Source: Centropus unirufus
Lineage: Eukaryota > Chordata > Aves > Cuculiformes > Centropidae
Assembly (NCBI GenBank): GCA_013397695.1
Contig: VYZI01000570.1
Span: 1 to 64,000, forward strand
Length of the DNA stretch: 64,000 nt
Direction of reading: 5' to 3'
The position numbers and the translations under genes were made by a program. How positions within the stretch are numbered: position 1 is the first letter of the stretch; the number at the start of each line of letters is the position of its first letter. The notes below the pieces were generated by a model. The model saw only the letters and a list, made by a program, of their open reading frames with translations. It did not search any database and was not told where the DNA came from. Positions 36,559 to 49,778 of the stretch are shown piece after piece.

Positions 36559-39500
36559 GCTTTCTGATGGGACTCCTGAAGCTCACCTGCAGATTCAGGC
36601 TCAGCGCACACCTCTGTACTTGTGTTCATTCTCTCTGTTTTTGTAAGATTTCCTTCCCGCCATCCCTGCTGAGGTGTGGCTGCTGCGGATGCATGTCTCC
36701 TGGATGCCTTTTAGAAGCCTCCTAAGTGGTTCATCCTTAAACTGCTCATCTCTTGGAGATTTTTCTGTTGCTGTAAAAACAGTGATTTAAGTGTTTTCAG
36801 TGCAGAAGTCTGAGATCACTGAGACATTCCTGCATTGGACAATTAACCTGTAGATTTACTGCTGGGATTCAGTTTGAAAGGCAATCCTGGCCTTGTGTGT
36901 CACCCTGGATGAACACCTATGCTCTCTCCCGCTGCCACTGTGGCAGTTCTGCCCCTGGTGGCACGCGGCATGGGCAGGTACCGGTGTGCACAAACCAAGT
37001 CATCTTACCAGAGCTGGATGGATCACAAATCCCACCGAGAACACAACAGATCCCAGTTAGCTGCCTCTCAGGGAAAGCATTGCCCTTCTGGAGAGGAGGT
37101 ATGGATTAGGCTGCACGCAGACCTGGTCATCACAGGAGATGGGTTTATTTGATAGCTTAGCCCTGTTCTCTCTCTGGAGGGCTTCTTACCATTTGGCCTG
37201 GGCATGGAAAAGCCAAAAGAAATCTTGGCTGAAAAGCTTTCTCTTTTCTCTCTGCCCGAGGAGCCTGACTGAGCCCTCACCTGCTGGAGAGCAGCCCCGT
37301 GTTTCTGGGGTTGGGAGCCAACGCTGTCGCCCCTGGGGCTCTTGGAGCAAATCCCAGCCTCCGTCTGTTCCAGTCTCTCCTCACTTTACCATGCACCTTC
37401 CTTTGCCTAGAGCTAAAACAAGGAGCCAAGAATTAATTGTTTGGTGTTTCCTTTCCCCCCTCTTGTTGCCTCGTGGTCTGATCAGTATCTGGGCTCATTG
37501 GGCACTGGAAGTAGATGTTTCCCCTTTTCTAGAGACAGATGCCGGAAAGCTGAGTAAATGCTTGCATACAAAGCAAGGTAAAGGGCTGAGACAGGCAGGG
37601 ATCCTTCCATTTGTGGGCTTGCTCAGCTCCCTGTGGCATTGCAGTTGGCACCAAGCAGGGTCATGGGGACACACACTGATGTTTGGCGTGGTTGGTGCAC
37701 GCTTACCTTGCAGGGGCTTTGTCAGAGCAGGATGGAGTGACTGGTGTCAGGTTGTAGAGTAGTTTAGTCTTAACATCCTTTGCTGGTTTGGGGCTGTGAA
37801 AACACTGGCACGCACGTCCTTACTGGGTCACACGTGCTGGGTGAAAATGCTGCTCACAAGTGTGGATGGGCTTGGAGCTGGGAGCAGCACATGCGCAGGA
37901 CCCGGCGCAGCGCTGCCAGACGTGGGCTTGGCTTCCCCCTAGTCTGGCTCTGCAGGCTCCTGCACTCCCTCTGGTTTCAAAACAAGCCAACAGATCTTCT
38001 CTGCTGGTGTTTCTGCCCATTAGCACAGGCTACAAGCTGTAGATAATATCCCACCTTTGTAGGTTAAGTAAACTTTCTGAGACAGGAGGTGTGAACAAAG
38101 GTTAAATAATCAAAGTTTATTTCACATCTACCAAGGAATTTCACCAACATGGAATTAAACTGGGTGCTTAGAAGAGGGTTGAGGGGGAAGAATTCACTGT
38201 AACAAAGCGTGAAGGGGAACTGGGGAAACTGAGTAACTTAAAGGACTACATGTTTGGGTGGGAATAATGTCATTAGTGTTATTTTAAGCCTTGTCATTCC
38301 GTAGGCTTTAGGATTGTCCAAATGGTTCTGGAATACTCTAATGCAAGCATTGTATTCCAAATACAAATCCAAATGGGGATAAATGCAATGTTGGGCTGCT
38401 TGTGCTTTGGTGGAGCTTAACCAGATCCAGAGAAATGGAGGGCACGAACAGCCAGTGCCTCTTGGACTCAGCAGGAGGAGCAGAGCAGTGACAGCTCTTA
38501 ATTGTCTTGGTAACTATTGGTTCCTCACCTGTTCCTTTTACATGGATTAGACTTTTATTCTTTATCGTGTATGTGAAGTGCTGTAAAATTCTGGTCCCAG
38601 TCCAAGGAAGGGACTGGATTTGTGAAAGATGAAGGGAAAGCATCTTGGTTACCTTTCATTATGGGCTTTGCCCTGTTGGGGCAGGAGTGGGGTGCAAAGG
38701 TGTGGGCCCCCAGAGGGTCTGCCCGAGCCCCAGGTGCTTTAGAAGCTGCATGCAGGTAGAAGATAGCCCTGATTGAACTGGAGAGGGGGACAATAGATGT
38801 GGTTTTGATCAACGTTGACTGAAAAGTTTTAGAGCTTCGTGGCTTGTTTCTAATTAAAGGCTTGAATCTGTTGGTTCTGTGCTCTGTGCAGGTGCTTGGG
38901 AGGTGGTGGTGGCCCGTGGGACAGCCCTTTCTTGCAGTGTCCTTCTGTCATTTCATCTCTCTGCCTTTCTGCTTTCTTGAAAGTGGCCGAGGCCACCTCT
39001 TGGGGCTTTATTGTGGATGTTTCTCATTGCTGCTTTTTCAGAGAAATGCTTGATCAGGAGACCATATTTCTAGTAATTATGCTTCATATAGATCTATTTT
39101 CTTATGCATTTAATAGGGCTCTGTCTTTTCAGCTTGTACCTGGGCTGAACTCTTGAGCAAATTAAGTTGTCAGGGGCCTTCCACAAGTGTGATGGGCATT
39201 AAACTCTTTGATTTTTCTCAGGGCAATTATTGTGACCAGGTGAGGAAGAGGAGGCCGTTCAGCTGGTGGCGGAGGGCAGAAGCATGAAGACCCCTTCATT
39301 AGTAATGCTGAAGTTCAATGTTTCAAGTTCCCAACTTCAGTAGCCGGCTCATGCAGCGGGAATCCCAGGGTGACCTGTGTGCTTTGAGCAGTGCCTGGAG
39401 ATACCCCTTCAAGGGAGCTTCAGTTAACCAGGTGGTTTGCCTTTTAGCTCTGCTGAGAAAGTGATTTCTGAAGATGAGAAAAAATTCCCTCAGTGCACCT

Positions 39501-39899
39501 TGTAATTGTTCATTTAGGAGCAGAACTCTCCTCCACCTGGGAGGGCTTAGGGCTTCTGTAAAGTGCTAATTAAAAGTAATAGTGATAATGAAAACAGATG
39601 TTTTCAAGAAAAGTAAGCGGTACTGGGGCACCAATCTGCTGTCCCTGGCTTCTCTGCAGGAGTGCAAGCAGGTGTCCTCAGTGCTGTGTTTCCAGGAGGA
39701 GTGGGGAAAGGGGGCTGGATCCTGGATGGCTCCTTCTGCTGTAATGTTTGGGAATGGTTCTTGATGAAGTGCAGCACGAAGCTTGCATAGTTGGACAGCC
39801 GGCATCTCCGAATGTGTATGGCCTTTCAGTGCTGATGGTGGAAGGGTTGGGGCGTGAAGGTGGAGCTGAGCTGGTGCACTTGAGCTGGGACCACTTCGG
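36559..39899. other. Noncoding stretch without recognised gene
   Basis: Intronic-type DNA. A 207-codon open frame (37139-37762) shows no recognisable domain and no splice support. An AT-rich patch at about 38090-38160 is the only contrast. Confidence 0.5.
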
Positions 39900-40085
39900 G
39901 GTGGTGAGGCACTAGCCCAGGCTGCCCCGAAAAGTAGTGGCTGCCCCATCCCTGGAGGTGTTCAGGGCCAGGTTGGATGGGGCTTGGAGCAGCCTGACCC
40001 AGTGGGAGGTGTCCCTGCCTATGACTGATGAGTTGGAACTGGGTGGGCTTTGAGGTCCTTTCCAACCCAAACCATTTCATGATGT
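39900..40085 (+). mobile_element. CR1 LINE 3' fragment
   Basis: Typical CR1 3' wording: GGTGGTGAGGCACT, CCATCCCTGGAGGTGTTCAG, GGTTGGATGGGGC, then TCCTTTCCAACCCAAACC near the end. It is truncated and on the + strand. Confidence 0.93.
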
Positions 40086-40419
40086 GGAATAGCAGGCAAG
40101 GTGCTGCTGGCTGCAGGGTAGTCTGGCATTGCTGGAATATTCGGTTGCTGTTACAGAGTGAATGATAAATAATGCTGAAAGCTGTGAGGTGCAAGCATCG
40201 CTTGATCCGCAGCAGAGTCAGTTGAGTACTTCAGTCCTGCATGCCCCGGTGGCTTCCAGTAGCTTGACTGTCCCTGCTGCAGTCATCCTGGGGGCAATGG
40301 GTTTTCCAGGGGGAAAAAACACTGGGGAAAAATAATCCAGTGTCTTGGAGCTGTTTTATGCTTTCACTTGGTTTATTAGGAGCTGGGAAGGTGCTGTTAT
40401 TTAATTGAAATGGGTTCGA

Positions 40420-40610
40420 GTGTCTGTTTTATTCTGAGCCAAGCATAGCCTTGTGCACGTAGGTTACAATTCCCAGCAGCCTTTGCTGGGGAGTCTTTGT
40501 TATCTGGGTCCATCATGGTTAGCAACTGCCGCCTCTGTTATGGCACTAATTACCATGCCTGGTACTAAAGCCGTTTACATGGGGAGCTCGGAGTTATTCA
40601 GCTAAGGTTA
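40420..40610. promoter_or_regulatory. Candidate element with ZNF143 (STAF)-type site
   Basis: TTACAATTCCCAGCAGCC at 40464-40481, followed by TTTGC, closely resembles the long ZNF143/THAP11 motif (ACTACAATTCCCAGCATGC). The same bases hold an inverted repeat, CCCAGCA (40472-40478) and TGCTGGG (40484-40490). CACTAATTACC and CATCATGG words follow. ZNF143 sites often mark promoters and chromatin loop anchors. Function here is inferred. Confidence 0.45.
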
Positions 40611-43600
40611 GTCCCTGGCTTAAGAGGCTTTCTGCAGTAGCTTTCTAAGCGCAGGGGTATTAACAACACAGAAGACAGAGACCACTTGAAATTTCATCGA
40701 CCCTTTTTTGGCTGCTGTGTTAGGGTTTTTTTTTTGTTTTGTTTTGTGTTTAAAAGATTGATCTGTCTCTCCCATTGCCTGGTCTTGCTGTCTGTAAGTG
40801 GTGACCTTTCCAGGCCTCGGTGAGAAAGTGTGGGTGTCTGAAGGATGGGCTGGCTGTTCAGTAGTCATCTGCAGGACCATTATTTGACTTGTGCTCTTGT
40901 GCTTTCACACTGCTTGAAAGTTGATGTATTCTGTGGTGCTTTCCATAGGTGACCAGAGGATTTACTTGTGCGTGTTTCTTACTCATCCCTCCTTGACTTC
41001 TTAAGCTGTTCAGGTGCTCTGTCTGTTGTTGGAATGTCCCTGTTTTCTCTGGTATTGAGGAGCAGAACAACATTGTTTAAGACTGAATTGTTTCCCGTGA
41101 TACTGTTCTAGAACAGGGGGGAAGGGGACAATAAATCCCGGTAAGACTTCAGGGAAGTGCTAACACCCCGTGTCCTGGTGCGCATGGTCAGTGGTGCTCA
41201 GCTCATCTCCCAGGGAGGACCCTGCAGGGCTCTGGCTCAGCACTGCGCCCTGCTAGGACCTGGCTGTCAGGTAACAGTGGTGCTTTGCATGCTGCGTGGC
41301 TGAGAAGTGTGCATGAAACAAGAAGCTTTACATAGGGCTGAGGGGCAGTGCTTCAGACCGAGAAGCTGGCTTTCAGGAGGCTTGCAGATGTGGAGCTGGA
41401 GCTGGCTATAAATGGCAGAGGATTTTCTAGGAGCAGCAAAGGGTCCTTTGATTTAGAGAACCTGATGTGCTCCTACTTGTTGTTGGCCGAAGTTGATTGT
41501 TGTCCATCTGGACCGGGGGGGAAGGGACAGATGGAGTCTGGCCCTTCCCAAGGGTGATGGGGAGGAGGTCTCCTCCCTTTTCTAGGCTTTAATAAGAAAG
41601 AATTGTTTTCATCTTGCGTATGTTCAGAATTACTGATGAAGTCTGAAAGAGCAGCTCCAGCTCTCTGAGACCTCTGAATTCCATGAGGCACTGCACCCCA
41701 TGACCAGTGTTCGGAGTGAGAGAGGACGAGTTTCAGAAGCCAGCCTCTAAGGCAGCAGTTGTGTGGCCTGATATGTTTGCTCATCAGTGCTGGTTTTGAC
41801 AACCTTGTCGATTCAGTCATTAACCTTTCAGCTGCTCTGCAAGTGAGCTGGAGAGGTAGAACGCTGTCCTCGCTGGTCTCCTGTGATACATGAGAAACAC
41901 CAGCCTAGAAGGAAGAGGTTGGTTCAGCAATGGAAGGATAAAGCGTTGTGAGGCTGTGTAAGGTTTTGTCTTTCACCCTGAAGAACTTGGCTTGAGACAC
42001 CAGGGAATAGAGGGACTTGAAGGGAGGGAGCAGGGAGATCGTTTGGATGCTGATGAGAGAAGGCATGAAGAGGAATAAAGGGCATGAGCCAGAAGCACCA
42101 TTTGTGGTCTAATCCAGGTTGAGGCCAGCCCATAGTAAGATTGCTTGGACTGATGTGAAGTTTATTTTGCAAATGTCAGTTCTGATTTCTTAGAGAGAGT
42201 GTCCTAGATGGCGTGAAAGCAGCCAGGCAAAATGGTGAAGTTTTCACGAGTGCTGCCTGCAGTCCATAGCGCCTGGTCCTCAGGGTTCATACTGAGATGA
42301 AGCTGTCAGAGCCTTGTCCATACTGGGAGATAATGGGACCTGTGCTCCATAATTAGTGCCTGTAGAGCTGCTGACAGAACCCTGGAGCTTGGCCCTTGTT
42401 AAACTCATTTTCAGCTGTCATTTGGCAGTGGTGGCAACGTGGAGCCTGGTCAGGTTATAGTTTCCGCTCCTGCTGATGGAGAAGTAATAGATGCTCTTGC
42501 CAGAATAGATCTAATCTGTCAGTTTGTGTTCTGCTTGTCTTCTGAAGGCCGGTTGATGCCCATGACTGTGTTTAATTCAAGAGAACCTTCTTGGTGTTTG
42601 AAGGGACTTCAGAATCGAAATGTTGGTTTGCTTTTATGGTGGTAGATAAGCTGTTTGTCTCACAGGCGCCTGGTGGTAGGGTGACAAGCTGCTGTTTGTC
42701 GCCTGTTTTGAGGTATGACCTGTATGCGTACACCTATATACCCAGTGGTACACAGAGGTGCTTCTCCCAGAGTACATCTGGAGTTCCGCCTTCTAAGGAA
42801 GGATTCTTAATGTGCTGCATGATAATTCAGACCCCGAAGGGAAAAAGTCTATTAAAACTTCTTAAAAGGATGTAGAAAGTCCAGAGTAGAGTGTAAAAGG
42901 AATTGAAATACTGAAGAAAATGTTTTTGTGTGGGAAGTTGAGGAGTTTTGATTTTCAGCTGGTCAGAAGGAGGGCTGAAAACTGAAGTTAGAAGTTCTGG
43001 TAATTGAGCTCTTGCTTCCCGGCAAGAGAAGGCTCCAGAGGAAGATAGGGAAGTGTGAGAGTGAGACCTCGATGTGGAGTGTATGTGTGATAAGTAGCTG
43101 CTGAACTATGTCAGTAATTCTCCGTCAAAGCTGTAGTTTGGAGGTACAGGTGGTTCGAGGTGTCGGCTGTGACACAGAAGAAGGTGGAGGACTCTGGGCA
43201 AGGCTCAGGGGGGGCTTCAGGCTGTGCCCGGGCAGTTCTGACTTTTGTAAAATGCTCAGGACAGCACTAGGAGCATCTTGCAGGCACCCTGCAATTATCA
43301 TAATAAACAGTTTTATCATCTGCTTGGCAATCAATAATGTGGCTTATGCTGCTTTAGTATCTCACTGGTATTGATTACCTTAACAACTGTGCTGCGGTCG
43401 GCTTCTGTTAACCCCTGCTCTGCTGATGGGGCTCAGCTGTCCTGCAGAGGTGAAGGACTCGCTTCTAAACCTAGGTGTGTGCAGAAATAAACAGCAGGAC
43501 AGGTCAAAACCCACTTTTTAAGTCAGAGAGGCTTGGAGGTGAGGTTTTGATGCAGGAATTGAGTGCGTATTCTGTGTGCACGGTATCTTAAAACCAGGAG

Positions 43601-46600
43601 GATTGAAATGTGATTCTCCGTTTGGGCTCCAAGGGTTTGGGCTTGTAACCGTGCTGTGTAATGCTTTATCAGAAGGGATTTCCTCCGAGCTGAGGGGAAA
43701 CAGAGACCCCTGCCCTTGACGAAGGAAGGCTGCTCCCTCTGCAGCAAAGTTGTAATGCTTCACCAGGGACCTGAGCTTCGGAGCATGCACTGAACATCCC
43801 CTCGGCTCTTCCTGGCTGTGCTGGGACTGCCTCAGAAGTGGCTGATGCACTGGTGTGCGGGCACCTCTCACACCTGCCCGGCCTGGGAGAACAAAGGCTG
43901 CGGGATTGGACACGCTGTGAACTGCCCGGCTGAGCTCAGGGAGCCGTGCACTGCCTCCTGTTCTCAGCTAAGTGACCCCTTGGGGGTGTTTTGACAGCGT
44001 TGCCTCCGCTTCCGGCAGAGCAGTCAGCGATTAAGAATATCAGGTTAGTAGCTTACTCCATTTTTGGAGGAGGAAAGGTGACTCTGTCAGCATCAAGATG
44101 GGACTTCCTGGGATTTGGGTGTACCTAGATAGTTGGATCTCATGGCCCAGTATTCCTCCTAATGGAATTTCCCATCATTTACTGCCCTGCTGATTTCTGA
44201 TCAATGAAAATAGAATTGCGTTGCCTCCTGAGAGGCTCCATGTATGGCTACAGCCTCCAGCTGTGTCAGTTCCGGTAAGATAATCTCATCAGGCGTGCAA
44301 GAGGGTAATAGGAAATAAAAATAAAACCCACAATTAGCAAGAGGCCAAGCAGCGGAGTAACACTTTCAGTCCTGGAGGTCTGGAAAGGTTTGCGTAGCAA
44401 CTTCCTTCCCCATCTCCAAAGGTGCCTGCATCCCTCCCAGGTGTGCACAGCGCAGCCCCAGCTGAGTTCAGGAGTTGGTACAGGTCTACCGGGCGCATAC
44501 CTTGAAACTTGTGTTTATCTGACTTTGTGTCAGCTCTGCCTTGTGAGGTGGTTAAACTTTCACAAGAGATGTGTTTGTTCTAGAGCGCGCCAGGGATGTC
44601 GGCGCTGATGGAGTGGCTGCGTGCTGGGGATTCGGAGAGCATGAACTTGAGACTTTGAGCCGTCGAGCAGTGTGTAGTTATTGACTCCTGTTCGTTGCTG
44701 CAATCAGAAGGGTTTATTTTGACCAGAAAGAGAAAATGCTTAGGCTGCATGTGAGGTCTAGAGCTGGGCACTGTTTTAGTAGCAGGTGAGTGTGCAGATA
44801 ATCTGTTTACAGGAGCCTGAGACCTCTTGTGTCTGATAAAGATACTCCAGGTGGGAAGACTTCCCAACCATACTGGCAAGTTTCTTTCCCTGTTTCAGGG
44901 TTCTGGTTTTTTTTTAGATTATCTTCCAGCAATAAAACTGTGACCGGTAAAATTTACTCTCTACCAAAACACTGAGAGCTGGTCTGAGCACACACATCCT
45001 GGTGACCTTTGCGATGGGGCTTTACAACACCGGTGTGTAGTTCAGATCTAACGTATCAGACAGCCACCTTTGTCAAAGCAGCAAGGAGAATGGCTGCTGA
45101 ATGACCAAATGCCACTGAGCCTGCTTTCCTTGTCCAAAGCATCGGCTTTCCCAGAGTCTGGGAAAGAGCGACTGAGCCCCAGGACCAGGCAGTGTGTTTG
45201 TTTCCTAACAAGGACTGGATCTGAGCCCTGGCAGAGGAGATCTGCATGACTTATGAATCTTAACTCTTACCCTCTGCTTGGCCCTTGACACTAGTCTGGA
45301 ACACAGATGTTGTTTGGGTAAATCACTGGAAGGGAAGAGCATTGGCAGGGCTCCTTCCCCAACCATGTGAGCCTGCGTGTGCAGAGCGCAGCTTGGAGAG
45401 CGCGGTCCAGCAGCAGAGCGTTCGTTTTTTTGGGCTGGGCTGCCTAGGGTTGGCTGTGTCTGATCTCAAAGTTGGGTTGCAGGGCTGGTGGAAGCTCTGC
45501 GGTGGTGGTTTGTAAGAGTTGGCTCTGGGAGCAGCAGATCAAATGCCTGGAGTGGTTCTGAATGGGTGGAGCTGCTCAGCACGTCCAGTGCCTGGAAGAT
45601 GTGGAGAAAGGCGGACAACCATCGGCAAAGCCACAAAAACCAACTGGAATCCCTCGCTTTGGGCAGTTGCTGGTGTGGTTTGCATCCTGTAGCCTTACTG
45701 CGAATGCTATGCTTTCTTCTTGGCTTCAGGATTTAAATTGCCCAGGCTATTTAAATACTTCCTTGGCTTCATTTGCATGTCTTTGTAGTGTTTGAAACTT
45801 GGAACAATTCATGGCTTCTCTTGAAGAAGCATCTCTGGGTTAGATGGGTGTAGGTGCTGCCTGGGGCAAGGTCTTGCAGATGTCACTGCCCTGTGTAGAA
45901 AGGACCAGGTGGCCCAGCTGGAGCTGTGACAGCTCTTACTGGTGCAAGCCACTGGACAGGCTGCTAGGCTAAAGGTGAAGGAGGGGGAAAGGGCAAGCTT
46001 CAAACAAAACATAGGAGCAGTAAGGCCCTGGTTCCGAGGTGTGTGGGGACATGGGGGACCATGGAGTCCGTGTGATGGAGCAAGGCAGGTGTCCTCAAAC
46101 GCTCTTTGGTTAGTTTTGGAGTTAGCTCAACAGCAGTGCACTGAAAATGTGAACCAGATGCAAGTATAGTTATTTATGCAGGGACGTAGGCTGGAAATGG
46201 CATTTGACAAGAAATGCTGGGTTTTTAGAGCAAAGGGGTGAATTGCGCAAGTGCAGGATCATGGAATATGTGATGTTTTGAAACAAAATCTGAAACTTCT
46301 GTGGTGGAGGAGAGGTTTGTGCAGGACCTGAAAACACTCTTCATGTGTTGTGGGTGTCCAAATGCCGTATCACTTAGGAGCTAAGCAAGTGCTTTAGTTT
46401 GTTTTGTAGAGAGAAATGCAACTTAAGCTGGTTTTACCGCCGCTACAGAGTGCTTTCACTGCAAAGAGTCTCTCTGGAGGAATAAAGGCTCTTTTCCCCA
46501 GCTGCTCACTTAAAACCCTCTGGCAAGGCTCTGGATTACTCTGTTCTCAATGGCAGTGGGCTGATGATTATATAAATATTTTCGTGTGTAGTACAGTAGC

Positions 46601-47235
46601 TGGCTCAAAGGGATCAGCAAACTTGGAATAATAGTTCATAACAATATGTTTTCTGAAAAGCTGCCTGAACCTTATAGTACTCTGGTTTGGCTCAGTTTTA
46701 GCTGGTGTGAAGGACAGAGCAGAAAATGTGGATAATGTAGAAGGTTCACCTTTTCAAGGAGACCCTTTTCTCATAGTTTCATGCCAAGTGCTTGAGCCCT
46801 ACAGCTTTCAGTCCTGTTTTGTTCAGTGTTTCTTTTGCTTCCTGCTGCTTGAAAAGCTGTTTATGCTAATGATCCTGTGAAGATCTGAGGAACTGGCTGT
46901 GCCCATGCATGTGAGCCTGTGCATAAGAGAGCGCTTGCATTTTCTGTCCCGTTGAAGGGCATGCGTGGAGCAGCACTTGTTTGCGTTGTCAGCATGCCAG
47001 TTCTGGAACACTGTTGGCTGCCGAAGGCAAGCCCTCCGTGTGGTTGTCTTCCTGCTGGGAGAAGACTGTTTCTTTCCTTTTGAGGTGCCTGATGGATCTT
47101 TCAATTCTCTAGACCACTGTGTGCTACCTCATCCTGTTCTGGGACCTCGTGCCCTACAAGACCCATTGGCTAGAATCTCTCAGAAGGGAAAGCACACAAC
47201 GTTCGCGGGGCCTTCTACAGGGGCATGGGAATTCA
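40611..47235. other. Noncoding stretch with a few AT-rich candidate elements
   Basis: No gene is recognised. A T-run with GTTTT repeats lies at about 40726-40750. Three patches look more regulatory than their flanks: about 42300-42520 (several TGACAG/CTGTCA TALE-type words and CATAATTAG), 43280-43385 (ATTATCATAATAAACAG and AATCAATAATG) and 44190-44350. A TATA-like CTATAAATG lies near 41407. Confidence 0.4.
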
Positions 47236-47425
47236 TGGGAAGTGTTGTCAAACACTGGAAGAGGCTGGCAGGGAAATGGTTGAGTCGCCATGCCTGCAGA
47301 TATTTAAAAGACATGTAGACATGGCACTTGGGGACGTGGTTTAGTGGTGGACTTGACAGTATTAGGTTAGTGATTGAACTTGGTGATCTTAAGGGTCTTT
47401 CCTCACCTCAATTCTATGATTATAT
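47236..47425 (+). mobile_element. CR1 LINE 3' fragment
   Basis: CR1 wording runs from GAAGTG-like sequence and TTGTCAAACACTGGAAGAGG, through ATATTTAAAAGACATGTAGA and GGTTTAGTGGTGGACTTG, to ATTCTATGATTATATGA at the tail. It is on the + strand and truncated at the 5' end. Confidence 0.93.
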
Positions 47426-47929
47426 GAATTCTTGGTTTTGCTTGGATAACAAGCTGGTTTGGGAGGACTTGTAGTCCTGGGACGCTTGTGCAGGTGCTGG
47501 AACCCTTAATGTTGGCTGAATGCTTCTCCCACCCACGGGCAGACCTTGCTTGGTAATTCTGCTCCTGGTGCAGCGGCGCTGGGTGTAGCCACGTGTGCAG
47601 CTGGGAGCAGCGGTCTGACACTGAGCAGTGTCTGCAGAGAAAGCCTAGAAGTCAAAACTGAGCTTGGGCTTTTGGTTGGTAAAGCCTAACCGCAGAAGAG
47701 GAAGAAGGTTAGATGCAGATCTCGTTCAGGATTTGGCAAGACCGATACTGCGTTATGAATACTCAGCAAGCCACATTTGTTGATGAGGAAACTCCAGTGT
47801 GATCAGGTGTGTGCCAAAACACAGCTTGGCTTTGCTTGGAGAGGTGCAAGATGTGACTCGCCGTGTGAAAGAGGAAGATTATCGTTTCCTCTTTAAAATG
47901 TTGAACTTGGCAAATAAATATCAGTATTT

Positions 47930-48620
47930 TCACAGGGTTTTGTTAGGAATGGCCTAAGAGGAGTAATGACATGGTAAACTGTTGAAGGGAGCACCCAATT
48001 AGAAATCATTCTTCAAGCCATGTAGCTGAACTTGCTATTATACTTAAATTTGGGCTCCTAAATACCATTTTATCCTAATATTTCAAGTCCTGTTGCAGAA
48101 TCTTCATCACTTCCTACAGCAGTAAGAATACCTGCCAGGCTTTCTGGTACCTTTATGAAAGGAAGAGAGCTGGAATCTGTGTCTTCAGTTTAAGTTAGAA
48201 GATAAAAGCATTTTATGAAGAGGGGAATTGAAACTCTCTCTGTATTGCCACCACGCTTGTTGAATATCCAACCCTTGTTGCTTAGGAAATTTTAAAAGAT
48301 CTTTCTATTCTAGGATGTGACTTTCCACATATTTGTGTGATGGCAGCTGCTGTATAAATCTCAGAGTTACAACATGCTCATGCAACCGTATTTTACCCTC
48401 TTATGTGACCATCCTGCTTAGTAACCGAGGCAATGTGTGATCTTGTAATTAAAGAGAATATGATAATGCTTATGCATATAGGAGCAAAATTAAAGTTGCT
48501 TTGGCAACATACATTCTGATTTTCCTTAATTTTTTGAATCCTCAGTCCTAGCTAATGACTCTTACCATCTCTTTCCATATGCAATTTCTGAAGTGTTCCA
48601 TGAGTGCTTTGTAGCATGGC
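47930..48620. promoter_or_regulatory. Candidate conserved enhancer with RFX X-box
   Basis: About 690 bases are AT-balanced with little G/T bias. A near-perfect X-box GTTGCTTTGGCAAC lies at 48495-48508, with arms GTTGC and GCAAC. TATGCATA is at 48471-48478, TTGTAATTAAAG near 48453-48464, CAATTAGAAATCATT near 47996-48010, and there are several CTAATATTT/TATTATAC words. The texture matches deeply conserved noncoding elements around developmental genes. Conservation is untested. Confidence 0.4.
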
Positions 48621-48817
48621 TGGTGTGGGGAAGTGACCTCCAAAAGCTTTGATGCTCCAGATTCATTTTGTCACTGCTTCAGATGGACACAGTAGTTGCA
48701 TTGTGTCCTATTTCCTGGACTTCCTGCTTTCAGGAACTTTGAACCTACCTGGTCCCAGGGATCGTGACGTTTACTTAGCTGCTCAGTCACCTTTGGCACA
48801 TCTGCCCCTAGGTTTTA

Positions 48818-49200
48818 TGGAATCATAGAGCGGTTTGGGTTGGAAGGGGCCTTAAAGATCATCCCCTCTTAGCCTCCTGCCGTGGGCAGGGACATCTCTC
48901 ATTGGATCAGGTTGCTCAAAGCCCCGCTGCTCTGGGCAACCTTGGCCAGGGCCTCCCCAACCTCACAGGAAAACATTTCTCCCCAGTACCTTATCTAAGC
49001 CTTATTAGCCTTATCTTATTTAAGCTCTTTCGGCTTAAAACCATTCCTCTTCATCTTCTCCCTGCACTCCCTGGCAAAGAGCCCCTCTCCAGCTTTCCTG
49101 GAGCCCCTTTCAATACTGGAAAGCTGCTCTAAGGTCCCCTGGAGTCTTCTCCAGGCAGAAGCCCAACTCGGCCTTCCCTCCTAGGGGATGTGCTCCCCTA
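48818..49200 (-). mobile_element. CR1 LINE 3' fragment, reverse orientation
   Basis: The + strand reads as the complement of CR1. It starts with AATCATAGAGCGGTTTGGG, continues through TGGGCAGGGACATCTC and AGGTTGCTCAAAGCCC, and reaches GGAGTCTTCTCCAGGC. About 380 bp are kept, so the element lies on the - strand. Confidence 0.93.
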
Positions 49201-49650
49201 GGCTGGAACAAGTGTAATCAAGTGCCATTCCAGAGACAGGAGCTCCTTGGCTGACCTGAGCGGTAGCACTTGGCAGGATCTGTCCCGCTGAGGATATTGT
49301 AAAAGGCCCAGCTGGGCACGGAAGGAGAGGTGTGTGCAGAGCATCTGCCTTCAGTCTTTGTGCTTTGTCCTCTTACCTCTGTCCCTTCCTGCTTCCCCTC
49401 TGAACCGCCGGGGCTGGGGCTAATCCAGGGTGGCCTCCTTGCCTGTATTTATGGAATTGATTTATAGAGCGGCTGTTGGCACAACAGGTAGGTGTGTGTT
49501 TACAAAGTTTAGAGGCCCTTGTGTGGTTTTTCTCCACAGGAACCAATCCAGTTCAGCTGTTGACTGTTCGCACGAACCCTGTCTTTTGGGGATCCAAGGC
49601 AAAAAGCTTCAGAGCTGGCTGGAGTTGGAGCCTCTGCTGCTTGCCAGGCT
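49201..49650. other. Noncoding stretch without recognised gene
   Basis: GC-moderate intronic-type sequence between a CR1 fragment and a tandem duplication. Nothing is recognisable. Confidence 0.5.
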
Positions 49651-49778
49651 GCTCGGAAGGAGCAGCCCCTGCTCATTACAGGGTTGAGCACCTCTCTCCG
49701 CGGTATCTTCCAGGGCTCGGAAGGAGCAGCCCCTGCTCATTACAGGGTTGAGCACCTCTCTCCGCGGTATCTTCCAGG
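49651..49778 (+). repeat. Perfect 64-bp tandem duplication
   Basis: The 64 bases at 49651-49714 are repeated without a mismatch at 49715-49778. Each copy starts GCTCGGAAGG and ends CTTCCAGG. Complete identity in noncoding DNA points to a very recent event or an assembly artefact. Confidence 0.95.

Noticed and set aside
37139..37762. 207-codon open frame on the + strand
   Set aside because: It has no domain, no plausible start context and no splice structure. It is probably a chance frame in intronic DNA.
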